64,000 nucleotides of DNA, taken from assembly GCA_964560855.1 (NCBI GenBank), contig CAZLLU010000002.1:1-64000 (forward strand), read 5' to 3'. This document shows, piece after piece, positions 21,564-32,176 of this stretch. Under the pieces are notes generated by a model. That model saw only the letters and a program-made list of their open reading frames with translations, searched no databases and was not told where the DNA came from. The first letter of the stretch is position 1. Each line of letters starts with the position of its first letter. A program made the position numbers and the translations under genes. The stretch is from CAJBLF01 sp964560855. GTDB taxonomy: Bacteria; Patescibacteriota; Gracilibacteria; Absconditabacterales; Absconditicoccaceae.

Positions 21564-22025
21564 ATGAATGTCGTTATCCTTGAAAATATACGTTCCGCCT
21601 ATAATGTGGGCAATATTATCCGTACCGCTGATTCATTGTGATGGGATGTCCGGCTTACCTGATATACGCCATCACCCGAAGATACACAGAAAGTCGTGAA
21701 AACGTCGTTGTGAGCAGAAAAAAATGTGTGATTGAAACAATTTGGCCATACACCGGAGGCTATTGAATTCGCAAAAAAAGAATGAATGCTTGTCATCGCT
21801 GCAGAGATAACTCAGGACTCTATTCCGCTCGATACGCTCAAAAAAGGAAAGGAATCCTGAATAGCCATCATATTTTGAAACGAGGTCGACGGAGTATTGG
21901 ATTCTTCATTGAAACTCGTTGATCATGTCGTTCATATCCCAATGCATGGCATCAAGGAGTCGATGAATGTAGGGCAGAGCTCGGCTATTTTTATGCGAGC
22001 ATGCAATCAGCTTAATATAAGATAA
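21564..22025 (+). CDS. SpoU/TrmH-family RNA 2'-O-methyltransferase
   Basis: 153 aa, a minimal SPOUT domain. The three motifs are present: ENIRSAYNVGNIIRTAD, AIIFGNEVDGV and VHIPMHGIKESMNVGQSSAI (SAM-binding knot). Seven glycines are UGA, among them the Gly of FGNEVDG, so the standard reading breaks this small gene into fragments. The target nucleotide cannot be told from sequence. It is preceded by a short A/T repeat array. Confidence 0.93.
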
Positions 22026-22029
22026 AGAC

Positions 22030-22057
22030 TTGCTATTTTGCTAAAAATATGTATAGT
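22030..22057 (+). promoter_or_regulatory. Promoter of the 163-aa hypothetical gene
   Basis: TTGCTA, 16 nt and TATAGT. Its position favours the ATG at 22088 over the one at 22049 as the start of the gene. Confidence 0.55.
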
Positions 22058-22087
22058 ATTTGGGTTAAACTAAAAAACATATATTAT

Positions 22088-22579
22088 ATGCTGGAAATTA
22101 AAAATTTAAGAGACACAAAACACGCAGATTGTGTACAATTATTAGAAAAAATGCTTAAAAAAAATGGGAAAATCCCAGTTGATTTCCAAAAAGAAATTCA
22201 ATGGTGGACAGTAAGATCGGAAGATCGCAATGTATCATTATTGAATGACCCGGTACTTTCAACTGATGAAGAGGGAAATGAACTTGAAGCTATATTCTTC
22301 ATCTCTCGCAGGAAAAACGCACAGCATCTGAAGTTGTTCGGATTCGAGTCGGTTGTCGGATCTCACAAAAAGAAAAAAGAATTGACAATTGCATATGCGA
22401 TTGAACGATTCATAGAAGAAATGCCGGAGTATATCCCACCGATGATGGTAGTATTGCTTGGTAAAATTTCCGAGGAAGGGAAATTGTATACAGGAGGCTT
22501 CCTGTACAATATACCTCCATATGAGAAAGACATCTGCAAGCAGAGGAACCTGAGAAGGAAATGTATCCTGAGGAGGTAG
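22088..22579 (+). CDS. Hypothetical protein, 163 aa
   Basis: Soluble mixed alpha/beta protein of unknown family with no UGA. Visible features are NLLDPVLS-type hydrophilic stretches in the middle (VSLLNDPVLSTDEEGNELEAI), a basic patch SHKKKKELTIAYAIERF and a basic C-terminus (RNLRRKCILRR). The stop is UAG, followed by a strong terminator. The start was set from the promoter at 22030-22057. Confidence 0.65.
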   Translation: MLEIKNLRDTKHADCVQLLEKMLKKNGKIPVDFQKEIQWWTVRSEDRNVSLLNDPVLSTDEEGNELEAIFFISRRKNAQHLKLFGFESVVGSHKKKKELTIAYAIERFIEEMPEYIPPMMVVLLGKISEEGKLYTGGFLYNIPPYEKDICKQRNLRRKCILRR

Positions 22580-22620
22580 AAGACGCCATCAATTAATGAC
22601 CGGTAAAATTATTTAACAGA

Positions 22621-22655
22621 AAAAGCCTCGGAGTATCCGCGGCTTTCTTTTTTTT
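22621..22655 (+). terminator. Terminator after the 163-aa gene
   Basis: AGCCTCGGA-GTA-TCCGCGGCT (one mismatch) is followed by a T-rich run. Confidence 0.8.
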
Positions 22656-22675
22656 TCGAAAAATGGTATGTATGA

Positions 22676-23245
22676 TTATTTAATTTCTAGCGTTGTTATT
22701 ATCTCATCCACTTTTTCCGCATATTGTTCGTACGTATCCACAGTGGCAGTGTATGTTATTACATATAATGTTTTCTCTTTGATGATATATGTTTCTTTCC
22801 ATTGGATATCGTAGGAACCCTGTTTGCCTTTGTAGACAAGCTTTTTCCCTTGAATGCCATTGATATCGAGATTTTCATTGCTAATTTCCGTAAATCATGC
22901 GATGCGTTCCTCCAATTGTGGTTTAGTGATAGCATAATAGTCGTCGATAGTGTATTCCTTATCGAGTGTGGATATTGCTATGCCTACATTTTCCGTGATG
23001 GTATCTCCTTCGGTCACCGGAGTTTTGAACATGACTACAGCATTGAATACGTTTTCCTGGAAAGTTCGTGCACCTGGTACTTGGATTGTGAAATTATATT
23101 CCTTATTTTCGTATGTCTGCCGTTCAGGTACATCCTGTTGATCAGCAGGGAGGGTAGTGATCTCGGTAGGAGTCGTTCCATTTTTTGTACATCCGAAAAG
23201 GAAAAGGAGCGATACAGCCAATACGAGGGAAAATGTTTTTTTCAT
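22676..23245 (-). CDS. Lipoprotein with a PsbP/DUF1795-like domain
   Basis: 189 aa. It has a lipoprotein signal with lipobox LFLFGC (Cys at about residue 19), then a Thr/Pro linker and a domain starting ENKEYNFTIQVPGARTF and continuing with ITKPQLEERIAGF and LVYKGKQGSYDIQW. The pattern resembles PsbP-like/DUF1795 folds; the binding partner is unknown. UGA encodes the Gly after EERIA. It would be acylated by the Lgt encoded at 48601. Confidence 0.8.
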
Positions 23246-23283
23246 GGCTATTTTGTTAAAGCAGTAAAACACGTGTAAGATAG

Positions 23284-24066
23284 CTAATCCGTCTCTGTTT
23301 GCAAGAAGACCGTCTTTTGTGCTATCACGAGCGAATTTTGGGATGTTTTCCATGATGGGACGATAGTGCCTTTTGTCGTGTAGCAGAGACTTTCTATGAT
23401 AAAACCGCTGAGCGAGATTAGCTTTTTTAGCTCAGATAACGTAAAGATATGGTAAAACCTTTGGGATGTTATTTTGCCATTTTTCCATGGAATCATTAGT
23501 TCGTTCCATCTATTCTTCCCGAAAGAGCTGATTTGTCTCCGGAGGGAAAGCAGGAGATTGTTCCTATATTTTTGGATGAATCGCCGTGAAAATGATCGGT
23601 TCGTCATTAGGAGTTTTCCTTCGTAGTTGAGTATCCTATAGATGTTTTTGATCAGGAAGAATCTTTCTTGAGATGTAGGGATGTGTTGAAAACTCGCTAC
23701 GCCTACAACGAAATCAAAGGATTCTTGTTTCAATCATTTTATATATTGGATGATATCCTTACAGACAAATTCCGCCGTGATGTGCTTAGGTGCAGTCTTT
23801 CCGCTGATCTGCTTCTTCGCGAATTTCAGCAATTCCTTGGAAATATCGACGCCGGTATACTGGATTTTTATTCATTTCATCTGAGCGAGATGTGCGAGCA
23901 ATCTGCCGCTGCCGCATCAGAATTCCAAAATTTTGATCGTCTTCTTATCGTTCTTGGAAATCTCGTTCAAGAAAATGTCTGCATCTGCTCGATGTTTGTT
24001 CCTGGTGTGATAGTACTTTTCAGCTTCCTTATCATAGAAGCTAGCCAGTGATTTCTTGATGTCCAT
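23284..24066 (-). CDS. SAM-dependent class I methyltransferase
   Basis: 260 aa. Motif I is ILEFGCGSGRLLAHLA (its first Gly is UGA), followed by YTGVDISKELLKFAK and SFDFVVGVASFQHI. A fragment under the standard code would lack motif I. The N-terminus MDIKKSLASFYDKEAEK is typical of small-molecule or tRNA methyltransferases in this class, including the Trm9-like group. The substrate is unknown. It is co-oriented with the lipoprotein gene but 38 nt away. Confidence 0.88.
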
Positions 24067-24190
24067 TTCCTGAAATGATGAATGATGAATAATTGATGAT
24101 GAATGATTTCGGTGTTGTCTTGTTATTTACTATTGTGATATACAATAGTCCATTATGATAAGTCTTTCATTATTCATTATTAATTGTTAA
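24067..24190. repeat. Intergenic repeat cluster (ATGATGAAT array plus CAATAGTCCATTATGATAAG element)
   Basis: Direct repeats of GATGAATAATTGATGATGAATG are followed by ACTATTGTGATATACAATAGTCCATTATGATAAG and an AATTGTTAATTAATTA tail. It belongs to the same family as elements near 3702, 14213, 42490, 55806 and 61091. Confidence 0.7.
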
Positions 24191-25189
24191 TTAATTATTG
24201 AAGATGCTTTGTCCTACCATGCGTCATGTCTCCTTGATCTCCTTATTGGATTTGTCTACCAGATCTTCGAGTGTGAAGGTGATTTCCTCGCCTTCGATGT
24301 AGAGCTTCTTGAAGTGCATCAGATAGAGAAAGACGAGCATAGTCATCCTTACATCGTTCTTGCAGTATTTTTTGAATTCTTCCAATGCCGCTAGATCATT
24401 TTCTTCCTGATATTTCTTGTACAACACTTCTCATTCGGCTCCTGAGGTGAGCGTTTTGCTGACATTGACCAGCGCTTCAGCGATCTTGTTCAATCCAATT
24501 CTCTTGCCGGTCATCGCCTGGACGAAGAGGAAGAGATCGATGCTCTTTTCGTTGAGTTTTTTGATATTTTCTTCGGTGCCTCCGACGTTATAGACAGAGA
24601 CGATATTATCGAATGCGATGCTGTTGAAACCAACGATGTAGCCGTCAAAATCGAGCATTTTTTGGACGAAATTTTTCAGTCCTTCCTGGTCGATATATTC
24701 ATACGTCATTTTGTTATCTCAGGTAGGATGCATAGCATACGCCAGGAGAAATTTCGTATCCTTGAGGTTTTCTATATTCGTATCAGTCTCGATATCGTAG
24801 ACCATATAATTTTTTCCTCAGATGGTGGAGTATTTTCCAGTATGGAATTCGTCGAGGAGGATCTGTTCGATAGATTTTTGTCCGGTGATTTTTTCTTTTT
24901 TCAAGATATAATTTTTCATCAGACTCTGAAATTCCCTTTTGCCTTCATCATCGAGGATAACCTGGATTTTCTCTCTTTCATCCATGAGGACGTATTCATT
25001 GCCATTATCTTGGAGTCTGAACGTAAAGTCGCCTCTGAACATATAATAGATCTCTTTTCCTTCCTTGAAAATCTTCTTGAAGAGATCGTTCGCCAGCATA
25101 CAACGCTCCTTTTTGAGGACACTATAAAAATCGCCAAGAAAATGATTCTGGACGGTTCTGAGCTCGTTGAGGGTGAATCTTTTATACAT
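24191..25189 (-). CDS. YprB/RNase H-like 3'-5' exonuclease (DEDDy type)
   Basis: 332 aa. The nuclease domain starts near residue 127 with VYDIETDT (Asp and Glu ligands), then DFDGYIVGFNSIAFDN (Asp), and ends with YCKNDVRMTMLVFLY, a YxxxD pattern of the DEDDy class. The N-terminal 120 residues are a separate region with no recognised fold (NELRTVQNHFLGDFYSVLKK). UGA glycines join the pieces that a standard reading would split. Its role in RNA or DNA trimming is inferred from the family. Confidence 0.8.
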
Positions 25190-25250
25190 ACTTTATAACT
25201 TAATTACGAATTAATAATTACGAATTACAAATTTTCCCACTTCCGAATGG

Positions 25251-25295
25251 TTGCAGATAGCTTCAGGTTGTTTCAGATAGCTTCAGGTTGTTGCA
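25251..25295. repeat. Two-copy 20-bp tandem repeat
   Basis: The unit CAGATAGCTTCAGGTTGTT occurs twice with a partial third copy. It sits in a 160-bp intergenic stretch with A/T repeats and no gene. Confidence 0.75.
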
Positions 25296-25351
25296 ATATG
25301 AGACAATCTGTAGCGTTCGCCTTGGCGAACATGTAACAATTTGTAACGAAT

Positions 25352-27526
25352 TTATTTTTGGGTTTTAGTAAATTCATTATAATTCTGCCATGCCGTGAGG
25401 TCTGCATTTTTGATAGCAGTCAGCGGATCTATGACAAAGGAATTTATAGTGTTTTGGTGTGCATCATCAAGCGGTAAATTGAAATTCTGTATTGTATACG
25501 GTTTTTCTCTGACGATGATATCCTTGAAATATCGAGGTCCGAGCGTGTTTGTACTAAGGGTGTAGTTGATGATGAAATTGATGCCGCCAAGTGTGAGATC
25601 GACGAGAATTTTGCCGTCCTTGTCTGCGATATCGTTGGCCTTGATTCAGAGATATTGCTGAATCTTCTCGAAGACAAGTATCGCATTGGTCGTTCATTCG
25701 TATGTTTTCTGCGGGGCTTTGTAGCTTACGATTTCTCTGATGATAGCATCCAATGAATAGGCGTTCGTTACAATCGTGCTATACGACATCTTGATTGCAT
25801 TTTCAAGGGTAGCATCAGAGACACTGATAGTTTCTATGCCGCCGTCCTTGATAGTAAATCCATAGCGTACTTCTCATTTGTCTATAGCGACATCCGTATT
25901 TGTACAGGATGCGACCGTGATATTTGACAATGCCTTGAGGGCAGGACAGAGATCGCTTTCCGTAGTCACTGGAGCATTTTCCTGCTCGTAGAAGACGAGA
26001 TTCTTGGAAATATAACTGTAGAGCTCTCCTATCGAAAAATTTTGGATAAGGAGCAGATTTTTGATGACGTCGTTGAGCGCAGGCTTATTTTGGAGATCAA
26101 TGCTCTTGACGAGGAGCATGTCGTTTTCATAAGACATGATGATATGCGCTTTCGCGCTCTCAGTCTTGTCCGGAGAAATGAATTTGAGATGGCCGATGAT
26201 GTCGATGGTCGTATCGGAAACGCTTTTTTTCTCTATGGTCAGATAGGAGATGCTTTGCAACTTTTTTGCTATCTTTTCTTCTACGCTGGCTGTGACGACT
26301 GTTCATGTCTCAGTAAGTGTTTGGGTAATCAGCCCGGTGTTGGTGATATCGGAATTTAATCCTCTAAATCAGAGGAGCGGCTCTCATTCGTTCAAAGTAG
26401 TGATGGTGGTGAGTAATGCAGCAATCTTGCTTCCGCCAAGATTTTGTGTAAATATAGTGCTCTGGTATGCAGTTTTTTCGAGCGAAAGTGAAAGGTATTT
26501 GTTATTGTATCGATAGATTTCGTCTTTGTAGAAAGGGGCGATAGTGTTTTTCTTGAGTACTTCTTTGACAAAGTCGAGGTAGGTGTTTATTTTGTACGTG
26601 TCAGCTTTGTTGATGAGAAAATCTTGATAGATCTGCTGTTGATAGGAAAGGAGCTTATATTCGTTCAATACGGGATCCTTATAACTGATCTTCTTGAAAG
26701 ATTGATTTTCCAGATCAGACTGGATTTCCATGAAGAGGGTCGTTCTCTTAAATATCTCCGTGTATTCCTTGCCGCAGAGGTCAAAAAGATTCGCTATCGT
26801 TTCGCTCTGGTCGTTGGAGTAGAGGAGGTATTTGGATAGTCCTTGGCAGAATCTGCTTTTATCTGTTTCGTTGCTTTTGATGAAATTGAAAATCTGCTCG
26901 AGTCCTGTGTAATCTTTTGGAATCATATAGATGAAGAAGCTATCGAGGAAATTATCCAGATAATGATTACATGTCCTGCTAGAGAGTTTATTTTCTGAAA
27001 TGCACGAAAGATTGAAATCATCTATGAGCGAGGTCTGGAGCGGAAGCTGTACACGAGTGAATGGTTTACTGACGGTGATCTTCTTGGTGAAGATGAAGGT
27101 GTTCATGAAGTTTTCGAGCTCTTCCGTATCGTAATCTCCTCAAGAGAAATATGTCATGCTTTTGACTGGCAGTGTGCTGTAGAAGTAGAAATATCTCGGT
27201 ACGATAAATCCTTTGTAGCTGATGAGATTATTGACAGATTTGATGAATCCTTCTTTGGTCTGAAGATCTCCCTGAAGGATGTGAATCTCGAGATCGTTGT
27301 CTTTGATGTTCTGTTTCATGAATTTGCTGAATTCTGCGATGAGCTTCGTCTTTTGTATTAAGAGGGTGTCGTTGCCCTGGAAAATATCGATGCTCAATGA
27401 CTTATTGAGAAGGCTTTGGAAAAGGAAAAACCCTATAATGAGCGCAACAAAAAAAATAAGGTAATGAAAGAAAAATCTCGATACTTTTTTGTACATGGTT
27501 ACGATTTTTGTTTGGGTTCGTTCCAT
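25352..27526 (-). CDS. Large membrane-anchored hypothetical protein, 724 aa
   Basis: The frame becomes continuous only when UGA is read as Gly. An N-terminal signal anchor is clear (FFFHYLIFFVALIIGFFLFQ). The remaining 690 residues are predicted extracytoplasmic, rich in Tyr, Asn, Ser and Thr, with scattered cysteines (FNLSCISENKLSSRTCNHY, NITVASCTNTD). I do not recognise a domain. The first ATG after a near-perfect promoter is at 27526, and a second ATG at 27496 is possible. It is a single gene, presumably a surface protein. Confidence 0.75.
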
Positions 27527-27563
27527 ACTCGTATTCCAGATAAAGGAGGTGTATGTGAAGATA

Positions 27564-27592
27564 ATTATACGGTTTTTTCCATCGTTTGTCAA
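27564..27592 (-). promoter_or_regulatory. Consensus promoter of the 724-aa surface protein gene
   Basis: On the minus strand, TTGACA, 17 nt and TATAAT match the sigma-70 consensus exactly. Confidence 0.9.
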
Positions 27593-27737
27593 AATAATCT
27601 TCATATAGTCAAAATGTCGGAAGATTTGCTCTAGAAAAATGTCAATAATGCTCTTGCAATTACTGCAAATTTTTTTATACAGCGGGTGCGTTAAACACTT
27701 TGTTAGACGTATTTTTATATAGTAAGACGTTGTTGTT

Positions 27738-27947
27738 ATGAAAAAATTACTTACTCTTACAGCTCTTGTAGCTGGTGTTACTCTTTTCGCTGGATGCATG
27801 AATCAGCCAGTAGAAGAAGAAACTCCAACAGTAGAAGAAGTTGTTACTGAAGAAGTCGCTCCAGAAGCTGTAGTTGAAGAAGCTACAACTGAAGAAGCTA
27901 CTGAAGAAGCTACTGAAGAAGTTGCTCCAGAAGCTACAGCAGAATAA
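27738..27947 (+). CDS. Small acidic repeat lipoprotein
   Basis: 69 aa. A lipoprotein signal (LTLTALVAGVTLFAGC, Cys at residue 20) is followed by a low-complexity tail of repeated EEATEE/EEVAPEA units with net strong negative charge. No UGA, CGA or CGG occurs. The mature part has no fold and is probably a surface-exposed acidic brush. The repeat could expand or contract by slippage. Confidence 0.8.
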   Translation: MKKLLTLTALVAGVTLFAGCMNQPVEEETPTVEEVVTEEVAPEAVVEEATTEEATEEATEEVAPEATAE

Positions 27948-28030
27948 TTATTCGACATGTCGGATTGAAATCCTCTGCAAAACAACTAAAAGAGAGTCGT
28001 AAGACCCTCTTTTTCGATTATTCAAAAAAA

Positions 28031-28711
28031 ATGCGCTTAATTACCTATATACAGACTCACCATCAAATTTCCCGCAGGAACTTTGTCTCGTTTATCGATG
28101 ATAGAGCTGTTTTGCTTAATGGGAAAAATGTGGAGTCGTACAAACAGGAGATAGCACCAGGCGATGTTATTGAAATCGTTGCTCCGAATTTTAAGCTCAA
28201 GGATACCGTGAAAGAGGAAAAAAAACGTTCGATCATCGTCCTATTCAATAAACCCAAGGGCTATGTCGCATCCAAATCCGACCCACACAATAAGACTATT
28301 TATGATATCTTACCTCTAGAATTCAAAAATTATTATTATATCTGAAGACTCGACAAAGATTCACATTGACTACTCCTCCTGACTGATGACCCCGCCTTGG
28401 TCAATGACTACGAGCATCCTAAACACGGTATCGAAAAAGAGTACGACATCCAGCTCGACAACGACCTTTCTCCAAAAGATCGCATACAAGCGATTCAGGG
28501 GGTAAAAGATGGAGAAGATACCTTGAAAGCACTCAAGATATTCCAGATCAAAAGATATCATTACCGCGTGTTATTGAATGAAGGGAAAAAACGCCACATC
28601 CGTAGATTATTTCAAACCTTATGATATCATGTCTTGGATCTTCAGAGAATTCGTGAAGGGGAGTTTAGATTATGAGATATCAAACTCTGAGAGCGAAAAA
28701 TTTTAAAATAA
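28031..28711 (+). CDS. RsuA/RluB/E/F-family pseudouridine synthase
   Basis: 226 aa. An N-terminal S4 RNA-binding domain (ISRRNFVSFIDDRAVLLNG) is followed by the catalytic block GRLDKDSHGLLLLTDDP with the catalytic Asp. KRHIRRLFQTLGYHVLDLQRI and LGDIKLGE-CGA-KIL close the domain. CGA at 28694-28696 stands where the family has the Trp of GxWR. UGA encodes the Gly before RLDKDS, in SHG and in QTLG. The start codon ATG at 28031 follows eight A; the frame is open upstream but lacks conservation. Which rRNA uridine it targets is not clear. Confidence 0.92.
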
Positions 28712-28717
28712 AAAAAG

Positions 28718-28742
28718 AGTCCGGATGCCGGACTACTTTTTG
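28718..28742 (+). terminator. Terminator after the pseudouridine synthase gene
   Basis: AGTCCGG-ATG-CCGGACT, then ACTTTTTTG. Confidence 0.8.
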
Positions 28743-28837
28743 TTAAATTTTCTATACGACTCAGTTGATGAAAGATGAGCGATCCATCGCTCCCTGGAAT
28801 TCATTTTTCTCGTTTACCAGGATAGCTTTTTATGCTG

Positions 28838-29080
28838 TTATGCTTCTTCTTTGAAGTCCTCATATACTTTGGCGAGGATTGTAGGGGTGTTTTTACCTTT
28901 AGCGGTATTCCCTATCCGTGTGATGCGATTAAAGAGATTGTTATACCGCTCATCCTGATTCTTTAGCTGTTTGAATTGCTTTTTGAGTTGTAATATTTCT
29001 GATTTACTAATATAATTTTGCTTCATGATCTTGTCGAAAAATGATGAAGCGTTGCTAAAAAAAGAATTGTTGTTTCCCAT
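28838..29080 (-). CDS. Small hypothetical protein, 80 aa
   Basis: Basic, Asn-rich and mostly helical (SEILQLKKQFKQLKNQDERY), with no TM and no UGA. It lies 50 nt downstream of mutS on the same strand, so it may share its transcript. The family is unknown. Confidence 0.6.
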   Translation of the reverse strand: MGNNNSFFSNASSFFDKIMKQNYISKSEILQLKKQFKQLKNQDERYNNLFNRITRIGNTAKGKNTPTILAKVYEDFKEEA

Positions 29081-29130
29081 GTTTTTGTTTTTTTTTTAAG
29101 ATTAATTACTATGTAAGATTTTTATTTTGC

Positions 29131-31830
29131 TTATTTCAGTGCATCTTTGACTTTGTCTAATATCTGCAATGCCTGCAGGGGAGTAATGTTGTTGAGATCA
29201 TAGCTTTGCAGGAGTGATTTGATTTTCTCGTATTTGATTCCATATTCGGGATTTGGTATAAGGTCTAAGGGAGAAGGGAGAAGGCTATCTTTTTGCCATT
29301 TGTCATTTGTCATTGGTAATTCGTAATTGTTTAGATGCTGTTTTGCTCTTTCCACTATAGCATTCGGTATTCCCGCTAATTTTGCTACATCGAGACCGTA
29401 GCTTTTGCTTGCTCCACCCTTAACTATTTTTTTCATGAAGATAACTTCTTTGTCGGTTTCATATACGCTGACGGAATAATTTTTTACACCCGGGTGCGTT
29501 TCTTCCAATTGGATCAATTCATGATAATGTGTCGCAATCAATGTTTTCGATCCTATCTTACTAACGAGATATTCCAGTATTGCTTTGGTCAATGCGAGAC
29601 CATCATAGGTCGCTGTTCCACGTCATAATTCATCGAAGATGATGAAGCTATTTTTAGTCGCGTTGTTTAATATATTTGCCACTTCAATCATTTCCGTCAT
29701 GAAGGTGGACTGATTTTTTGCGATATTATCTCAGCTTCCAATACGGGCAAAGAGTGCATCCATAACCGGTAGCTGACATTCTTTCGCTGGCACGAAAAGT
29801 CCGCAATGCGCCATCAAAACAATTAACGCGTTCTGTCTCAGATACGTCGATTTACCTCACATATTCGGTCCAGTAATTATATGCAGAAATCAATTGTCTG
29901 TGGTAGTTCATCATGCATCATGCGTCATGCGTCATGCATCAAGCTGTAAGTCGTTAGGAATGAATTGCTGGTCGAGTGGCAGGAATTCTTCAATGACTGG
30001 ATGCCTTGCTTCGATGATGTGCATTGTATCGTTCTTTACAAACATCGGTTTGGTATAGTGTCTCTCATATGCTAATATCGCTTGTGCGACAAAGAGATCC
30101 AACCATGCAATCCATTCAGCGAACTCGTGTAATTCCTTCGTTCATTCAGTTATCTTAGATTTGGCTTGCTCGAGGAACTCGCGCTCAATTCTGCTGAGTT
30201 CGTCCTTCGCTTGCAATATTTTTTCTTCGAGATTTTCCAGATATGGAGAAGAATATCTCTGACCTCCCTTCAGCGTATTTCTACGGACTACATCAAACTT
30301 TAATTTTCATTCGTTATTATTTTCTGAATTCTGAATTCTAAATTCTGAATTAATTTTTGAGAGTTTTTCCTCAAAAATTGAAATGTCTTTGTTTGTTACT
30401 TCTAGAAAATATCCTTGATTCAAAATGAACTTTACTTTGACGGTCGGTATTCCCGCTCTCTGCGCTAACTCCTGCTGGTACTGTAAAAGCAGTTCATCAC
30501 TATGATAAGCAATTTTTCTGAGTTCGTCTATTTTTTCGTTATATCCGTCGCGGATATAGTCGATATCGTCCTTATATTCTTCGTCATTTTTCAAAAGTTG
30601 TTCCAGATAATTATATAAGTGCTGTAGACGATCCAGGCTCACATCACTCAATCATAGCTTTTTTAGCTCGTCGAGTAGGAATGTGTTTTTGAAGAAAATT
30701 CTCAGGGTTGATCTGAGTTTGATGAAGGTGCTCGGTAATACCTTTTTATACAAAATCGTAGTCACCAATTTTGGGATATCGCGCACGTTGCTCAAGAGCT
30801 GATAAATGCGCATTGGTCATTGGTCATTTGCCATTGGTAATTGAGCGAAGTAGCGTTCAATAGTATCCAATCTTCGTTGCAATTGTTCCAGATCTTTGAT
30901 AGGGTTCGTTAGCGTATGATGAAGAAGTCTCGAACCTCCTGCCGTCTGCGTGGTATCCAAAATATGGAAAAGGCTATATCTCTCGCTTCCTTCATAACTT
31001 GAAGACAAAAGTTCTAGATTTTTGATCGTGACTTCATCCAGGATGAGATAAGTGTCCTGCGAATGAAAGGAAATCTTCGTGATATTGGTCAGGGAAATTT
31101 TTTGGGTATGATTTAGATATGAAAGCAATAATGCCATCGTTGGTAATTTACCGTCTTCGAGCGCTTTTCCATAGCTTGCGATCTGTTGGACTCCCGTCAT
31201 TCAGACTATGAATTTTTCAGGATCAGGCGGAATATCTCGTACAGATATCAATGCTTTCGTTGTTTGTTGCACAGGGACGGATACACTTTCTTTCTCCGGG
31301 AAATCTATATCGAAAATCAATTCCACCGGTCTGATAGTGAGAATGAATTTTATCATCTCGGCGATGTCGCCGAAGCTCTTGGTCCAGTATTCGCCGACAC
31401 TAAAATCTCCTCGGGCGAGGTGGTAACTATATCAGTTCGTATGCGGAATAAACGTTATCGCCATAGTATAGGTGTACGACTTCTTCGTTTCCTGGATATA
31501 CGTTCACGGCGTTATTATTGAAACAACTTCTCTTTCGACGATTTTACCAGGAATCGGTTCTGTCGTCTGTTCTGCTATCGCGATTTTATATCCGTGTGCT
31601 ATTAATTTACTGATATATTTTTCTACACTATGATAAGGAATTCCTGCCATAGGCACAGCATTTTCTGAATTCTTATTTTTGCTTGTGAGAATGATGTCGA
31701 GCACTTTACTGCAGATCTTTGCGTCTTCAAAAAATGTTTCATAAAAATCTCCCATACGGAAAAATAGGATGCAATCTTCGTGTTGCTTCTTGATATCGAG
31801 ATATTGGACAATTGCTGGAGTAAATGCCAT
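29131..31830 (-). CDS. mutS: DNA mismatch repair protein MutS, with four in-frame repeat inserts
   Basis: 899 aa. The mismatch-binding N-terminus (LFFRMGDFYETFFEDA, with the Phe-x-Glu motif) is intact. The ATPase has IITGPNMGGKSTYLRQN, GSGDNIAKNQSTF, FIIFDELGRGTATYDG and TLIATHYHEL. Walker A and LGRGT glycines include UGA. Four places carry short inserts encoded by intergenic-type repeats: around 30823-30845, 30305-30355, 29905-29940 and 29300-29325. The ATG at 31830 fits the family start; one at 31848 would add residues from a repeat. The CACCCGGGTG palindrome lies near 29490. Confidence 0.95.
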
Positions 31831-32176
31831 ATGTTTACTGTAAAGCATAAAGCTTTAAGCTTGAAGCTTTGGATTTAAAACTAAATGTTTGTATAAATTA
31901 TAAGAGAAAAGTCAAGTAAAGAAAAAACCAGGATATACCTGGACTTTGTTGGATTGTTGCTTCATGGATCCTGGAATACGTCCCTATCATCTTCGTTTGG
32001 TGAGATTCTGCTTTGTTATAAATGAAATTTTATTTTTTGGACAGAGGTCGTGGATATTTATAGAATAAAGTCAAGTCCAATATATCAGGAAGTGATAGTA
32101 AAACTTTGAAAAAACCCGTATCGCGGATATACTTAGAACATAGCAAAAATATTTACTTCAGAACCATGAAGATTGT
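31831..32176. other. Divergent intergenic region between mutS and pilB
   Basis: It holds an AAGCTTTAAGCTTGAAGC repeat next to mutS, a short hairpin CCAGG-ATATA-CCTGG at about 31928-31942, a weak minus-strand TTGACT box near 31910 for mutS, and the pilB promoter. No open frame with recognisable content was found. Confidence 0.55.
32106..32133 (+). promoter_or_regulatory. Promoter of the PilB/GspE ATPase gene
   Basis: TTGAAA, 16 nt and TATACT lie 43 nt upstream of the ATG at 32177. Confidence 0.6.

Noticed and set aside
25251..25295. CRISPR array
   Set aside because: Only two copies directly abutting with no spacers; no cas genes in the window.
27527..27799. N-terminal extension of the 724-aa protein
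   Set aside because: The longer frame covers a perfect promoter (27564-27592) and the divergent lipoprotein start.
31831..31848. Upstream mutS start (MLYSKH)
   Set aside because: The extra codons lie in an AAGCTTTAAGCTT repeat; the family N-terminus starts at MAFTPAIVQYL.
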